From the NCBI GenBank assembly GCA_015060335.1, contig SUYR01000008.1, positions 29,436 to 93,435 on the forward strand: DNA of 64,000 bases. Direction: 5' to 3'. How positions within the stretch are numbered: the first letter of the stretch is position 1; the number at the start of each line of letters is the position of its first letter. The stretch comes from Bacteroidales bacterium. GTDB taxonomy: Bacteria > Bacteroidota > Bacteroidia > Bacteroidales > UBA932. The position numbers and the translations under genes are program-made. Shown piece by piece: positions 44,771 through 54,152 of the stretch. The notes under the pieces are model-generated. The model was not told the DNA's origin, did no database searches, and saw nothing but the letters and a program-made list of their open reading frames with translations.

Positions 44771-44778
44771 TAATGCTG

Positions 44779-44812
44779 AAAGGCGATTCCCCGCTGCAGG
44801 GGAATCGCCTTT
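44779..44812. terminator. strong bidirectional terminator between helicase gene and aroK
   Basis: Perfect 12-bp stem AGGCGATTCCCC 44781-44792 and GGGGAATCGCCT 44799-44810 with flanking A and T residues, between convergent genes. Confidence 0.85.
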
Positions 44813-44837
44813 CTGTAACTTGCTGTTATAGAGGCGG

Positions 44838-45434
44838 TTAGATGCCAGGGATGTGCTGCAGCACGTCTTTGATTTCTCCCAGATCAAGGATTTCCCTCGC
44901 AATCTCCTCGACGCACTTGCCGTCGGTATCGATGATGTGATGGGCAACGTGTTCGTAGGTGGTGGAGCGGAGTGCCATGAGGGACTCTATGCGGTGGCGG
45001 AGTGCGGTGGAATCTGCTTGGGAGGAATGGTTGACGGTGGCCAGGAGCGGTCTTTTCGCTGCCTCTCCTTCGAGATGTTCAAGGAGCGTATGGACTGATG
45101 CCCGAAGGTAGATGCAGACAGTCTTTTCATGCACCATTTCTGCACTTGAGGGTGTCATCACAGCTCCGCCTCCCAGTGCAAGCACCATTCTGCCAGCCTT
45201 AGAAGCCTCATGGACATCAGAAGATTCTGTCTTATCAATAATGCCCTTCAGAGTCTCCTTCTCAATTCTTCTGAACTCTGCCTCTCCTCTGTCAAATATC
45301 TCAGCAATCGAGCAGACTTCCTGCTCTTCTATGACTGCATCAAGATCCGCAAAACGACAGCAGAGCAGCTCCGAGAGTCTTCTCCCGACACTGCTCTTGC
45401 CGCATCCCATAAATCCTGTAAGCGATATTATCAT
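44838..45434 (-). CDS. aroK: shikimate kinase
   Basis: 198 aa from the ATG complement at 45432-45434 (MIISLTGFMGCGKSSVGRRL); an 11-codon longer reading overlaps parC. The P-loop GFMGCGKSS, the shikimate-binding DLDAVIEE, the arginine in FRRIEKETL and the LALGGGAV motif are all present. It phosphorylates shikimate in aromatic amino acid synthesis. It starts one base after the parC stop, so it is the last gene of the exbB-to-aroK run. Confidence 0.94.
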   Translation of the reverse strand: MIISLTGFMGCGKSSVGRRLSELLCCRFADLDAVIEEQEVCSIAEIFDRGEAEFRRIEKETLKGIIDKTESSDVHEASKAGRMVLALGGGAVMTPSSAEMVHEKTVCIYLRASVHTLLEHLEGEAAKRPLLATVNHSSQADSTALRHRIESLMALRSTTYEHVAHHIIDTDGKCVEEIAREILDLGEIKDVLQHIPGI

Positions 45435-45435
45435 T

Positions 45436-48123
45436 TTAGAAAAGTGACAGCTGTATATCATCATCAAGCGAGATGTCTATCGGATCCTCTACATCCGAAT
45501 TGTCGATCTCTCCTGCCTGATTCTCCGCTTCAGAGGTCTCAGGAACAACCTCATCCTCAGGCAGATGCAGTGGCTCGCCGAACTTCACGGACTTGACATC
45601 CATTGCGCTCACTTTCTTGCCCTTCGCCTGAAGACCCTTCTTTGCGATGAATTCCTCTGCATTGACGGTCTCCATCTCCCTGTGCTCGTGCTTGCCTCCG
45701 AATGTGATTTCAAACTGAGGGTGCCTGTCATCGCTGATCTCCACCAGATACGATCCCTTGCTGTCTGAAATGAAATTCACAGGAGTATTGTCGCTTACCT
45801 CGAAAGAGAATCTCTTCACATAGAACGAAGATACGCTCTTGTCGTAGTACAGTACTGTATATACCTTGTTTACATCAAGCTTCTCGATCTTCAACAGTTC
45901 TCCCTGATATCTGTTGCTCAGATCGAATGTGGTGGTATAGTATGTACCGTCCTTGAAGATAGCGAGGATATGGTCTCCTGTATTGAACTGGCCCAGATGC
46001 AATCCACGACCGTCCTCATTCAGCCTCTGGATGTCCTCATCAAACCATATGTCCTTTCCGCCGATTGTTGATATACCTTTGGCTCTCAGCACAATCTTGT
46101 TGATAGGATTCTTGGATACGAGATTGCCTCTAGCCGAACGTCCCTTGATAAGAAGGTCGGAGAAGTCGTAGTCCTCTGTAAGCTTCTTAAGCTTTGGACG
46201 CTGTCTGTAATGGATTCTCACGGTCTCAGCCTCTCCGTTGTGGTTTACGGTGAACCAGAGGATCTGCGATCCCGGAGTACCCTGAGTTATGTCATATTCC
46301 TTGTCGCGGGTAACGCTTGTTACTGCAAATCTCTTTGCATAGCTGAGTGCAGTCTTGCCTTCGCGATATATCACATTGTATATAGTTCTCTGGTCATTCC
46401 TGTCAAATACGCCCACGTAGAGGATGTCCTTGCCGAGGAATGCCTTTTCCGACACCTTGGTCACCTTGTATTTTCCGTCCTTGTGGATGACGATTATCTC
46501 GGAAAGGTCAGAACAGTCGCAGATATATTCCGCGTTGTCCTCCTTCTTGAGAGCTATACCCACAAATCCCTCAGCCTTGTTGGCATAGAGTTTAGCGTTG
46601 TTGCTTACCACCTTGGTCACGGCGATGGACTCGAAGCCTGCAAGCTCGGTGAGTCTCGGATAGTCCTTGCCATATTTCTTCTTGAGGTTCTTGAAGTAGT
46701 TGATGGCAAACTCGTTGATATGCTCGAGGTGGTTCTGTACTTCCTCCATCTCTGCTTCAAGTGAGCGGAGCTTTTCTTCCACAGCCTTCACGTCAAACTT
46801 GGAAATCTTCCTGACAGGCTTCTCTACAAGCTTGTTGATGTCTTCCATGACTATAGGTCGGTGGAGAAGATTCTGGTATTTGAGCATCTGGTCGAACACT
46901 TCCTGAAGCTGTGCCTCCCAGCTCTTGGCGTCACCCTCGAGAATTTTATATACCCTGTTCTCGAAGAAGATCTTTTCAAGGGAGCTATAGTGCCAGTCAT
47001 TTTCAAGCTCGTCCAGTCTGATCTGAAGTTCCTGCTTCAGAAGGTCTCTGGCGTGGTCAGTACTATATCTGAGAATATCGTGAACACTGAGGAACTGCGG
47101 CTTATGGTCAACGATCACACAGGCGTTCGGAGATATCGACACCTCGCAGTCGGTAAATGCATACAGGGCGTCGATTGTCTTGTCCGGAGACACGTCGTTA
47201 GGCAGGTGGATAAGGATATTGGCCTTGTCTGTGGTAAGGTCGTCAATCTTCTTGATCTTGATCTTACCCTTTTCCTTGGCCTTGAGGATAGACTCAATTA
47301 TGCTGTGTGTTGTCTTTCCGAATGGTATCTCGTTGATAGACAAGGTGTTCTTGTCGATTTTCTCGATCTTTGCACGTACCTTGACCACTCCGCCTCTCTG
47401 CCCCTGCATATATTTGGAACAGTCAGCAGAGCCACCGGTAGGGAAGTCCGGATACAGCTCGAAATCCTTGCCCTGAAGGTGAGCGACCGATGCATCGATG
47501 ATTTCGTTGAAGTTGTGTGGAAGTATCTTTGAGGCAAGACCTACCGCAATACCTTCCGCACCTTGTGCGAGCAGAAGCGGGAATTTGATAGGCAGCTCGA
47601 CCGGCTCCTGGTTACGTCCGTCATAGGATGTCATCCAGTTTGTGGTCTTCGGATTGAATACAACCTCCTTCGCAAATTTTGTAAGTCGCGCCTCGATGTA
47701 ACGAGGGGCAGCATTGCTGTCTCCGGTAAGGATGTTACCCCAGTTTCCCTGACAATCGATCAGATAATTCTTCTGACCGAGCTGAACGAGTGCTCCAAGA
47801 ATAGACTGGTCGCCGTGAGGGTGGAACTGCATTGCCTGTCCGACGATGTTGGCTACCTTTGTATATCGTCCGTCGTCCATACGCCACATTGCATGCAGCA
47901 CACGCCTCTGCACGGGCTTCATTCCGTCCACGATATGCGGAACGGCCCTATACAGAATGGTATATGAAGAATAATCAAGGAACCAGTCCTTGAACATTCC
48001 CGAGAGTCTGTATTTCTTGCTGTTCTCTCCCAGCAGTCTGTCGAATTTTCCGGTAGGTGTGTCCTGATTTCCCTCTTCCTCAATCATTTCCTCCTCAGGG
48101 AGATCGATTTCGTCAATACTCAT
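45436..48123 (-). CDS. parC: DNA topoisomerase IV subunit A (GyrA/ParC family)
   Basis: 895 aa. The breakage-reunion domain has VPHIVDGMKPVQRRVLHAMW, the quinolone-region stretch FHPHGDQSILGALVQLGQ (101-117) and the catalytic tyrosine Tyr142 (NAAPRYIEARL). The acidic N-terminal 25 residues and the beta-propeller-like C-terminal region without a GyrA box favour ParC. The residues equivalent to E. coli GyrA Ser83 and Asp87 are Gln106 and Gly110. It decatenates chromosomes together with ParE, which is not in this window. It lies between era and aroK. Confidence 0.92.
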   Translation of the reverse strand: MSIDEIDLPEEEMIEEEGNQDTPTGKFDRLLGENSKKYRLSGMFKDWFLDYSSYTILYRAVPHIVDGMKPVQRRVLHAMWRMDDGRYTKVANIVGQAMQFHPHGDQSILGALVQLGQKNYLIDCQGNWGNILTGDSNAAPRYIEARLTKFAKEVVFNPKTTNWMTSYDGRNQEPVELPIKFPLLLAQGAEGIAVGLASKILPHNFNEIIDASVAHLQGKDFELYPDFPTGGSADCSKYMQGQRGGVVKVRAKIEKIDKNTLSINEIPFGKTTHSIIESILKAKEKGKIKIKKIDDLTTDKANILIHLPNDVSPDKTIDALYAFTDCEVSISPNACVIVDHKPQFLSVHDILRYSTDHARDLLKQELQIRLDELENDWHYSSLEKIFFENRVYKILEGDAKSWEAQLQEVFDQMLKYQNLLHRPIVMEDINKLVEKPVRKISKFDVKAVEEKLRSLEAEMEEVQNHLEHINEFAINYFKNLKKKYGKDYPRLTELAGFESIAVTKVVSNNAKLYANKAEGFVGIALKKEDNAEYICDCSDLSEIIVIHKDGKYKVTKVSEKAFLGKDILYVGVFDRNDQRTIYNVIYREGKTALSYAKRFAVTSVTRDKEYDITQGTPGSQILWFTVNHNGEAETVRIHYRQRPKLKKLTEDYDFSDLLIKGRSARGNLVSKNPINKIVLRAKGISTIGGKDIWFDEDIQRLNEDGRGLHLGQFNTGDHILAIFKDGTYYTTTFDLSNRYQGELLKIEKLDVNKVYTVLYYDKSVSSFYVKRFSFEVSDNTPVNFISDSKGSYLVEISDDRHPQFEITFGGKHEHREMETVNAEEFIAKKGLQAKGKKVSAMDVKSVKFGEPLHLPEDEVVPETSEAENQAGEIDNSDVEDPIDISLDDDIQLSLF

Positions 48124-48162
48124 GTTGCCTGGTTGGTTTTATGGTTAACGGCATAGCCGCTT

Positions 48163-49059
48163 CTAATACTCATATCCGAATTTTCTGAGCTCTTTCTTGC
48201 TCTCTCTCCAGTCAGGGTCCACCTTTACGAACAGGCGGAGGAATACTTTCTTCTGAAAAAAGTCTTCCATCTCGATTCTTGCCTGTGTGCCGACCTTCTT
48301 GAGAGACTGGCCGCCCTTTCCGATGATGATGCCCTTCTGGGAATCCCTCATCACGTAGATTACTGCGCTTATGTCGTATCTTTCCGAGCCTTCCTTGAAC
48401 TCCTCGATCACGACCTCACAGCTGTATGGTATTTCCTCCTTGTAGTTGAGGAAAATCTTTTCGCGCACGATTTCCGATGCAAAGAAACGCAGGTTCTTGT
48501 CTGTAAACACATCCTTGTCATACCATGCCGGAGCTTCTGGAAGATTGCCTACAATGGCATCGAAGATGTTGTCGAGGTTGAATCTCTCCTGAGCGGATGC
48601 AGGGAATATGATTGCATTCGGAAGCTGCTCTTTCCACCATCCCATCAGTTCAAGAACCTGTTCCTGACTGCTTATGTCTATCTTGTTGATGACAAGTACG
48701 ACAGGACACTGGATCTTCTGGAGCTTGGCGATGTATTCGTCGTTCTTGTCCCCCTTCTCCACTGTGTCTGTTACATAGAGAATTATGTCCGCGTCGCCGA
48801 TGGCCGTGTCAACAAAGTTCATCATGCTCTGCTGAAGCCTGTAGTTCGGCTTGAGGATACCAGGAGTGTCGGAATATACAATCTGGTAGTCATCTCCGTT
48901 CACGATTCCCATGATCCTGTGCCTCGTAGTCTGCGCCTTTGCTGTAACAATCGACAGTTTCTCGCCTACAAGTGCATTCATAAGCGTGGATTTGCCCACA
49001 TTCGGGTTACCGATGATGTTGACAAATCCCGCGCGATGTCTTTTTGCTGTTTCTCCCAT
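48163..49059 (-). CDS. era: GTPase Era
   Basis: 298 aa. G1 GNPNVGKST, G3 DTPG, G4 NKID and the AQTTRHRIMGI switch region define the GTPase; the C-terminal KH domain contains GIIIGKGGQSLKKVG. Era binds the 3' end of 16S rRNA and helps assemble the 30S subunit. It starts five bases after the rluB stop and precedes parC by 39 bases. Confidence 0.96.
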   Translation of the reverse strand: MGETAKRHRAGFVNIIGNPNVGKSTLMNALVGEKLSIVTAKAQTTRHRIMGIVNGDDYQIVYSDTPGILKPNYRLQQSMMNFVDTAIGDADIILYVTDTVEKGDKNDEYIAKLQKIQCPVVLVINKIDISSQEQVLELMGWWKEQLPNAIIFPASAQERFNLDNIFDAIVGNLPEAPAWYDKDVFTDKNLRFFASEIVREKIFLNYKEEIPYSCEVVIEEFKEGSERYDISAVIYVMRDSQKGIIIGKGGQSLKKVGTQARIEMEDFFQKKVFLRLFVKVDPDWRESKKELRKFGYEY

Positions 49060-49064
49060 AGATA

Positions 49065-50384
49065 TTATAGGTATGCTCCCATCCTGAGCAGGTTGATTTC
49101 TCCCTCTGTAAGGTATCTCCAGTCTCCTCTCTTGATTCCCTTCTTGGTGAGTCCTGCAAAATATACTCTGTCAAGTGCTTTTACCTCGTATCCGAGCGAC
49201 TCGAATATCCTTCTTACGATACGGTTCTTTCCGGAGTGGATCTCGATACCGAGCTTGCGGTGGTCATCAGCCTCGATATACTCAAGTTCGTCAGCTGCGA
49301 TGATGCCGTCATTGAGCTCCACGCCGCTGAGAATCTTCTCGAAGTCTTCCTGCTTGAGTTTTGAATCAAGAGAAACCTGGTAGATCTTCTTCTTGTCGTA
49401 TGAAGGATGAGTAAGCTTCTCTGCAATCTCACCGTCGTTGGTGAACATCAGAACGCCGGTAGTATTCTTGTCAAGACGTCCCACTGGGAATACTCTTGTA
49501 GGACAACTCTTGAGAAGGTCCATTACAGTTTTGTCTGCATGAGGGTCGCTTGCAGTAGTGACATATCCCTTAGGCTTGTTCATTACGATGTAAACCTTGT
49601 TCTCGCCCTTGAGTCTTTCTCCGTTGAAACGGATGTCGTCGGTGTTGATATTTACCTTGGTTCCGAGCTCGGTGACTACTTCGCCGTTAACTGTCACCAC
49701 TCCAGCAAGGATGAAATTGTCAGCCTCTCTTCTTGAACATACTCCAGAGTTTGCGATGAACTTGTTGAGTCTGATCTCCTCCTTTACAGGTACCATTACC
49801 ATATCATTGTCAGAGTACTCGCCGTCAAGCTGAGGACGTCTGTTGATCATCTGGTTGATTCCGCTCTCGTTCTCGTCACGGAAGTAGTTGAAGTCTTTTC
49901 TTGTGAAGCTCTTCTTTCCGGTGTTTCTGAAACCGCCGCTTCTTCTTTCTCCTGAGAATGGCCTTCTTTCTGAATTCTCTCCGGAAGATCTGCGTGGTCT
50001 GTCACCACCGAAAGACCTTCTCTCGGAATTGTCTCCGAAGTTTCTTCTCGGACGTTCGCTGTTCTCACTGAAAGATCTGCGCGGTCTGTCGCTGCCGAAT
50101 GATCTTCCCTCTCCGAAAGACCTTCTTTCCGAGTTGTCGCCGAAGCTTCTTCTTGGACGCTCGCTGTTCTCTCCAAAAGATCTGCGTGGTCTGTCACCAC
50201 CGAATGATCTTCTCTCGGAATTGTCTCCGAAACTTCTTCTCGGACGCTCATTGTTGTCTCCGAAGACTCTTTCGGCACCCCTTGTGCCTGCTCTTGAGAT
50301 TCTTGGTCTTTTGCCTGTGTTGCTGCCGTACTCTCTACGACCTTCTGTTCTGCGGCCGAAACCGCCTTTCTTGTTGTTTTCCAT
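49065..50384 (-). CDS. RluB/RsuA-type pseudouridine synthase with Arg/Ser/Gly-rich N-terminal repeats
   Basis: 439 aa. Residues of about 35-150 are built from repeats such as RPRRSFGDNSERRSFGGD, a disordered basic arm. An S4 domain follows (IRLNKFIANSGVCSRREADN, about 204-250), then the catalytic domain with GRLDKNTTGVLMFTNDG, nucleophile Asp at about 305. Such enzymes modify 23S or 16S rRNA uridines. The basic repeat arm is common in Bacteroidetes homologues and may help bind RNA. era follows after five bases. Confidence 0.92.
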   Translation of the reverse strand: MENNKKGGFGRRTEGRREYGSNTGKRPRISRAGTRGAERVFGDNNERPRRSFGDNSERRSFGGDRPRRSFGENSERPRRSFGDNSERRSFGEGRSFGSDRPRRSFSENSERPRRNFGDNSERRSFGGDRPRRSSGENSERRPFSGERRSGGFRNTGKKSFTRKDFNYFRDENESGINQMINRRPQLDGEYSDNDMVMVPVKEEIRLNKFIANSGVCSRREADNFILAGVVTVNGEVVTELGTKVNINTDDIRFNGERLKGENKVYIVMNKPKGYVTTASDPHADKTVMDLLKSCPTRVFPVGRLDKNTTGVLMFTNDGEIAEKLTHPSYDKKKIYQVSLDSKLKQEDFEKILSGVELNDGIIAADELEYIEADDHRKLGIEIHSGKNRIVRRIFESLGYEVKALDRVYFAGLTKKGIKRGDWRYLTEGEINLLRMGAYL

Positions 50385-50447
50385 TTATAAATGTGTTTTA
50401 ATATTGCTATGCCATCCCGGCATAATGGGTATGTCGGCTCACGCCGG

Positions 50448-51233
50448 TTATTTTAGTCTGAATATATAAGTTATCGTTCCTTTCTGCATTGCTGGTGCGT
50501 CTGCGCTCATGTTGAAACTTGCCTTCATGGCTGCCTTTCTCGCTTCGTTCCACATATCCTTGTCGGTGACTGTAGTTCCTTCTGCACCCGGTACAGCCTT
50601 CTGAACTATGCCGTAGTTGTCCACCCATATCTCTACAACGACCTTGCCTGCTTTCTGTACGGAGTAGGACGGTCTTGGCAGAGATCCGTTCTGTGTCCTT
50701 CCTGCAAGCAGAGCCTTAGGCTCTCCCACAGTCTCTCCGGTCCTGGTGTTTCCCAAGGCATGTCCGGCTTTCAGGGCATCTGTAACCTCGCGGGCTGTCT
50801 GTGCGGCCAGGGTGTCTTTCTGAGTCTTGTTGTCGGCTGCAGAGAACAAGGCTTTTCTGTTGATTTCCTTCTTGCGCGGCGGCTCAGGTACTTCCACATC
50901 TCCCTGGTCTCCTACAGTTGCCTCGGGCGCCTCATTGGTCTTTGTACCCAAGTGCTGGGCCTCGGACTGCTGGACAAGATTTATCTCCTTGCTCCGCACC
51001 TCGGCACGTGGCTTTGTTCCGTCTCTCCTCTGCTTGGGCTTCTGGATCTCCACATCCTCGAAATCTATGAGAATCATCTCCTTTTCCGGAGGAGGCGGGT
51101 CAAGATATGTGAATCCGCTGACAAAGAAACAGCCGACAAGCACGACATGCACAAAAACAGTCAAGAGGCCTCCCGATAGCATCGAGCGCTTTTCCTGTCT
51201 TTCCCTTTCCTGTATGTATCTGCCGTCTGACAT
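50448..51233 (-). CDS. TonB-family energy transducer
   Basis: 261 aa. A cytoplasmic N-terminus of about 18 residues, one membrane helix (LLTVFVHVVLVGCFFVSGF, about 23-41), a Pro/Lys/Glu-rich periplasmic spacer (PPPPEKEMILIDFEDVEIQ and onward) and a TonB-like C-terminal domain (KVVVEIWVDNYGIVQKAVPG, about 180-261). It would couple ExbB/ExbD proton flow to outer-membrane transporters. It is encoded directly after exbD and exbB. Confidence 0.87.
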   Translation of the reverse strand: MSDGRYIQERERQEKRSMLSGGLLTVFVHVVLVGCFFVSGFTYLDPPPPEKEMILIDFEDVEIQKPKQRRDGTKPRAEVRSKEINLVQQSEAQHLGTKTNEAPEATVGDQGDVEVPEPPRKKEINRKALFSAADNKTQKDTLAAQTAREVTDALKAGHALGNTRTGETVGEPKALLAGRTQNGSLPRPSYSVQKAGKVVVEIWVDNYGIVQKAVPGAEGTTVTDKDMWNEARKAAMKASFNMSADAPAMQKGTITYIFRLK

Positions 51234-51249
51234 TTTCCTTTGTGATTTT

Positions 51250-51663
51250 CTATTCCGGTGAAGTTGCCATTATCACCTTGTAGTGATTGCGTTTTGCAAT
51301 ATTCATTACTTTTACGACCTCTCTGATCGGAACGGTCTGGTCTGCATAGATCGAGAACGTAGGGTCATCCTCGCTCTGAAGCAGATTTATCAGTTCGTCT
51401 TCAACCTGATCAAACCTTACAGGTGTCTCATCTCCGTTGATATGGAAAGAGAAATCATCAGTCTGCTGCCAATGCTTTATGGATACGCTTACCGTAGCCT
51501 TGGCTGACACCTGACCTGTACTCTTCGGGAGCAGGAGCTTGAGTGCATTAGGATTGATGAGCGTAGATGTCACCAGAAAGAAGATAAGAAGCAGGAATAC
51601 GATGTCGGTCATTGACGACATCGAGAAACTCGAATCTACCTTCGTTGTTCTTTTGATTGCCAT
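51250..51663 (-). CDS. exbD: ExbD/TolR-family biopolymer transport protein
   Basis: 137 aa. One membrane helix at about 20-38 (MTDIVFLLLIFFLVTSTL) carries Asp20 at the position of the proton-carrying Asp of ExbD/TolR. A periplasmic domain follows (FHINGDETPVRFDQVEDEL, AKRNHYKVIMATSPE). It lies between exbB and tonB. Confidence 0.93.
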   Translation of the reverse strand: MAIKRTTKVDSSFSMSSMTDIVFLLLIFFLVTSTLINPNALKLLLPKSTGQVSAKATVSVSIKHWQQTDDFSFHINGDETPVRFDQVEDELINLLQSEDDPTFSIYADQTVPIREVVKVMNIAKRNHYKVIMATSPE

Positions 51664-51675
51664 TTTCCTGTTTCT

Positions 51676-52374
51676 TTATTTGTCTGACGGCTCATGGAGC
51701 ATGTCTATGAACTCAATTGTAGTTCTCTCCATCTTGAACACGAGGTTCGATATCTGTGAGGTGAGGAAGTTGTATCCGAAGTATGCGATGATACCTACGA
51801 AGAGACCGCCTACAGTGGTCACCATTGCCTCATAGATACCTCCTGAGAGGAGCGTGATGTCGATATTGTTGCCTGCTGTGGACATTCTGAAGAAAGCCTC
51901 GATCATACCTGTTACCGTACCGAGGAATCCGATCATAGGAGCACCGCCGGCGATAGTCGCGAGCATAGGGAGACCTTTTTCAAGTCTTGCCACTTCCACG
52001 CTGCCTGTGTTCTCGACCGCGGTCTGAATGTCCTGAAGAGGTCTTCCGATCCTTTCGATACCCTTCTCTACAAGACGTGCAACAGGGGAGTCATACCTCT
52101 GGCACAGCTCGATTGCCGACTTGATCTTTCCGTCGTGGATATAGTCGCGGATATCCTTCATGAAGTTCTTGTCTATCTGACCGGCCTTGCGGATGAGCCA
52201 CCATTTGTTTCCGAAGATGTAAATGGCCATGATTGACAGAATGAGAAGGACGATCATGAGCCATCCACCCTTGGATGCCATGTCGATAAGCGAGAGTTTC
52301 ATCTCCTGCTGCACAGGGGCTGTCTGTGCAATCGCCGCAGTGTCAGCGGCAGCTTGTAAAAGATTGAAAAGCAT
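51676..52374 (-). CDS. exbB: ExbB/MotA/TolQ-family proton channel protein
   Basis: 232 aa with three membrane helices (about 33-54, 135-160 and 175-200). The conserved MotA/TolQ/ExbB segment LATIAGGAPMIGFLGTVTGM is present, with VGLFVGIIAYFGYNF-type sequence in the last helix. It is the first gene of the exbB-exbD-tonB-rluB-era-parC-aroK run. Confidence 0.93.
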   Translation of the reverse strand: MLFNLLQAAADTAAIAQTAPVQQEMKLSLIDMASKGGWLMIVLLILSIMAIYIFGNKWWLIRKAGQIDKNFMKDIRDYIHDGKIKSAIELCQRYDSPVARLVEKGIERIGRPLQDIQTAVENTGSVEVARLEKGLPMLATIAGGAPMIGFLGTVTGMIEAFFRMSTAGNNIDITLLSGGIYEAMVTTVGGLFVGIIAYFGYNFLTSQISNLVFKMERTTIEFIDMLHEPSDK

Positions 52375-52414
52375 TGTATTGTATAGTTTTTATTGTCAAG
52401 CGCACAAAATCGTG

Positions 52415-52422
52415 CAAAGGTA
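52415..52422 (-). promoter_or_regulatory. -7 promoter element for the exbB operon
   Basis: Reverse strand TACCTTTG, full -7 consensus, 41 bases before the exbB start. No good -33 seen. Confidence 0.5.
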
Positions 52423-52442
52423 GAAAAAATCTTCGGGATTTC

Positions 52443-54149
52443 CTATAATGTCTGTCCTGAGATAAACTCACGGAGAATGGATGTCGGAGGTATGGCGGCA
52501 ATTTCTTCCGGGGACAGCGCTACAATATAATCCAGGAACTTAAGCATGCGGGAAGCTTCGCTGAATGCAGGCGATGACGGCGATATCCGTCTGAGCAATG
52601 GTTCTGCATAGTATTTAAGTACAGGAAGTTCAAAGATATGTGCCGAGTTGAATACGGCATCTGCATATTCCTGATATGGGAAGATGTTCCTGTTTTCTCC
52701 GCGTCTGACACTCTGCCATCTCATTATCGTGCTTTCAGGAATCACTCCGCGCACTCTGTTGTCTCTTATCATGCGTCTGAGCATCCTGTTGTCAGATGTG
52801 GAAATGTTGTTGTTCTCGTCGATGGATAGGGAAGTCAGGGCTGAAGCATATACGCGGAACACCTTTGTGCTGTCCACACCCGGTATCATAGCAGGGTTCA
52901 GAGCGTGTATTCCTTCCATGATGAGTATGTCCTTTTCATGGAGCTGCATCATGCTTCCGTCGAAATATCTCTTGCCTTCCTTGAAGTCGAAACGAGGTAT
53001 TTCCACTTCCTTGCCGTCAAGCAGGTCGTTGAGCTGATTTCCCAGGAAGTCAAGGTCCATAGCTTCCAATGCCTCGAAATCGTAATCTCCGTTAGCATCA
53101 AGAGGGGTAAGATGTCTGTCTACAAAGTAATTGTCAAGCTCGATGACCTTAGGATTCAGACCCAGAATACGGCATTGCAGAGCAAGCCTTTTTGATGTCG
53201 ATGTCTTGCCGCTGCTGGACGGTCCGGCAATGAAAACAATCTTGACCGATCCTCTTCTGTCGTATATCTGGTTGGCGATTTCCGCATATTTTCTTTCATG
53301 CAGTGCCTCTGACAGATTGATCAGGTCGACAATCTTTCCGGAAAGAACTTTCTCATTGAGTGTCCCGACTCCACGGACTCCCATGACGGTGCACCAGTCC
53401 GAATATTCGTTCAGCGCTCCGGCAATCTTGGACTGCCTCTTCATCGGAAGAACTTTTCCGGGCTCTCCGTCCATCGGGTACTGGAGACAGAACCCGTCGT
53501 TGAATCCCATAAGACTGAATGTGGCAAGCAGCCCTGTGGACGGGATAAGCGGACCATAGAATGTATCAGCCTGACCATCGAGGAAATAGACGTTGTAGTG
53601 GAACCTGCCTATGCTTTTCAGAAGATTTATCTTTTCTTTCTGCTTGTTGCGCTCAAACAGAGTGCAGCATTCTTCAAGGCTGAGCATCTTTTTGCTGAAC
53701 GGAAGGTCTGCTGCAACAATCTCCCTCATCCGCTTTTCTATGTCGGAGATCTGGCTGTCTGTGAGAAATATGCGGCGAGGTCTGCCGTCTTCAGCACATT
53801 CTTTTTCTCTGAGATCGCAGTAAAGACCACTTGGCAAGGAATAGTCAATGCACAGAACTTTGTCCGGAAACATCTCCCGGACCACATTCTGGAGGACAAA
53901 ACAGAGTGATCGGATATATGTGCGTCTGCCGTCAGGATGGTCGTAGCCGATGAATCTGACATTGTGCGGATTGATTATCTTGTAGTCCAGCGATTTCAGT
54001 TTGTTGTCCACAAGGGCCGCCAGAACCGGAAGCCCTCTGTCCGGAACAATGTCATTAAAAAGCTGTGCAGCCAGTTCCTTCAAGGTGTAGCCTAATGATA
54101 CCTTGATGTATGACTGCGTGTTTTCGCAGTAGATTCTGATTTCTTCCAT
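52443..54149 (-). CDS. nucleoside kinase with N-terminal TGS domain (uridine kinase family)
   Basis: 568 aa. An N-terminal TGS-like domain (IKVSLGYTLKELAAQLFND, about 1-70) and a threonyl-tRNA-synthetase-editing-like region (about 70-200) precede a uridine kinase domain beginning at the P-loop AGPSSSGKTSTSKR (about 308-321), with VIELDNYFVDR and IPRFDFKEGKRYF further on. This fusion is widespread in Bacteroidetes and annotated as nucleoside kinase; the exact substrate is not certain. It follows uvrA by three bases. Confidence 0.88.
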   Translation of the reverse strand: MEEIRIYCENTQSYIKVSLGYTLKELAAQLFNDIVPDRGLPVLAALVDNKLKSLDYKIINPHNVRFIGYDHPDGRRTYIRSLCFVLQNVVREMFPDKVLCIDYSLPSGLYCDLREKECAEDGRPRRIFLTDSQISDIEKRMREIVAADLPFSKKMLSLEECCTLFERNKQKEKINLLKSIGRFHYNVYFLDGQADTFYGPLIPSTGLLATFSLMGFNDGFCLQYPMDGEPGKVLPMKRQSKIAGALNEYSDWCTVMGVRGVGTLNEKVLSGKIVDLINLSEALHERKYAEIANQIYDRRGSVKIVFIAGPSSSGKTSTSKRLALQCRILGLNPKVIELDNYFVDRHLTPLDANGDYDFEALEAMDLDFLGNQLNDLLDGKEVEIPRFDFKEGKRYFDGSMMQLHEKDILIMEGIHALNPAMIPGVDSTKVFRVYASALTSLSIDENNNISTSDNRMLRRMIRDNRVRGVIPESTIMRWQSVRRGENRNIFPYQEYADAVFNSAHIFELPVLKYYAEPLLRRISPSSPAFSEASRMLKFLDYIVALSPEEIAAIPPTSILREFISGQTL

Positions 54150-54152
54150 TTG

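Noticed and set aside
49930..50280. Regular repeats in the pseudouridine synthase gene as a CRISPR array
   Set aside because: In-frame coding repeats of the protein's basic arm; spacing and identity do not fit CRISPR.
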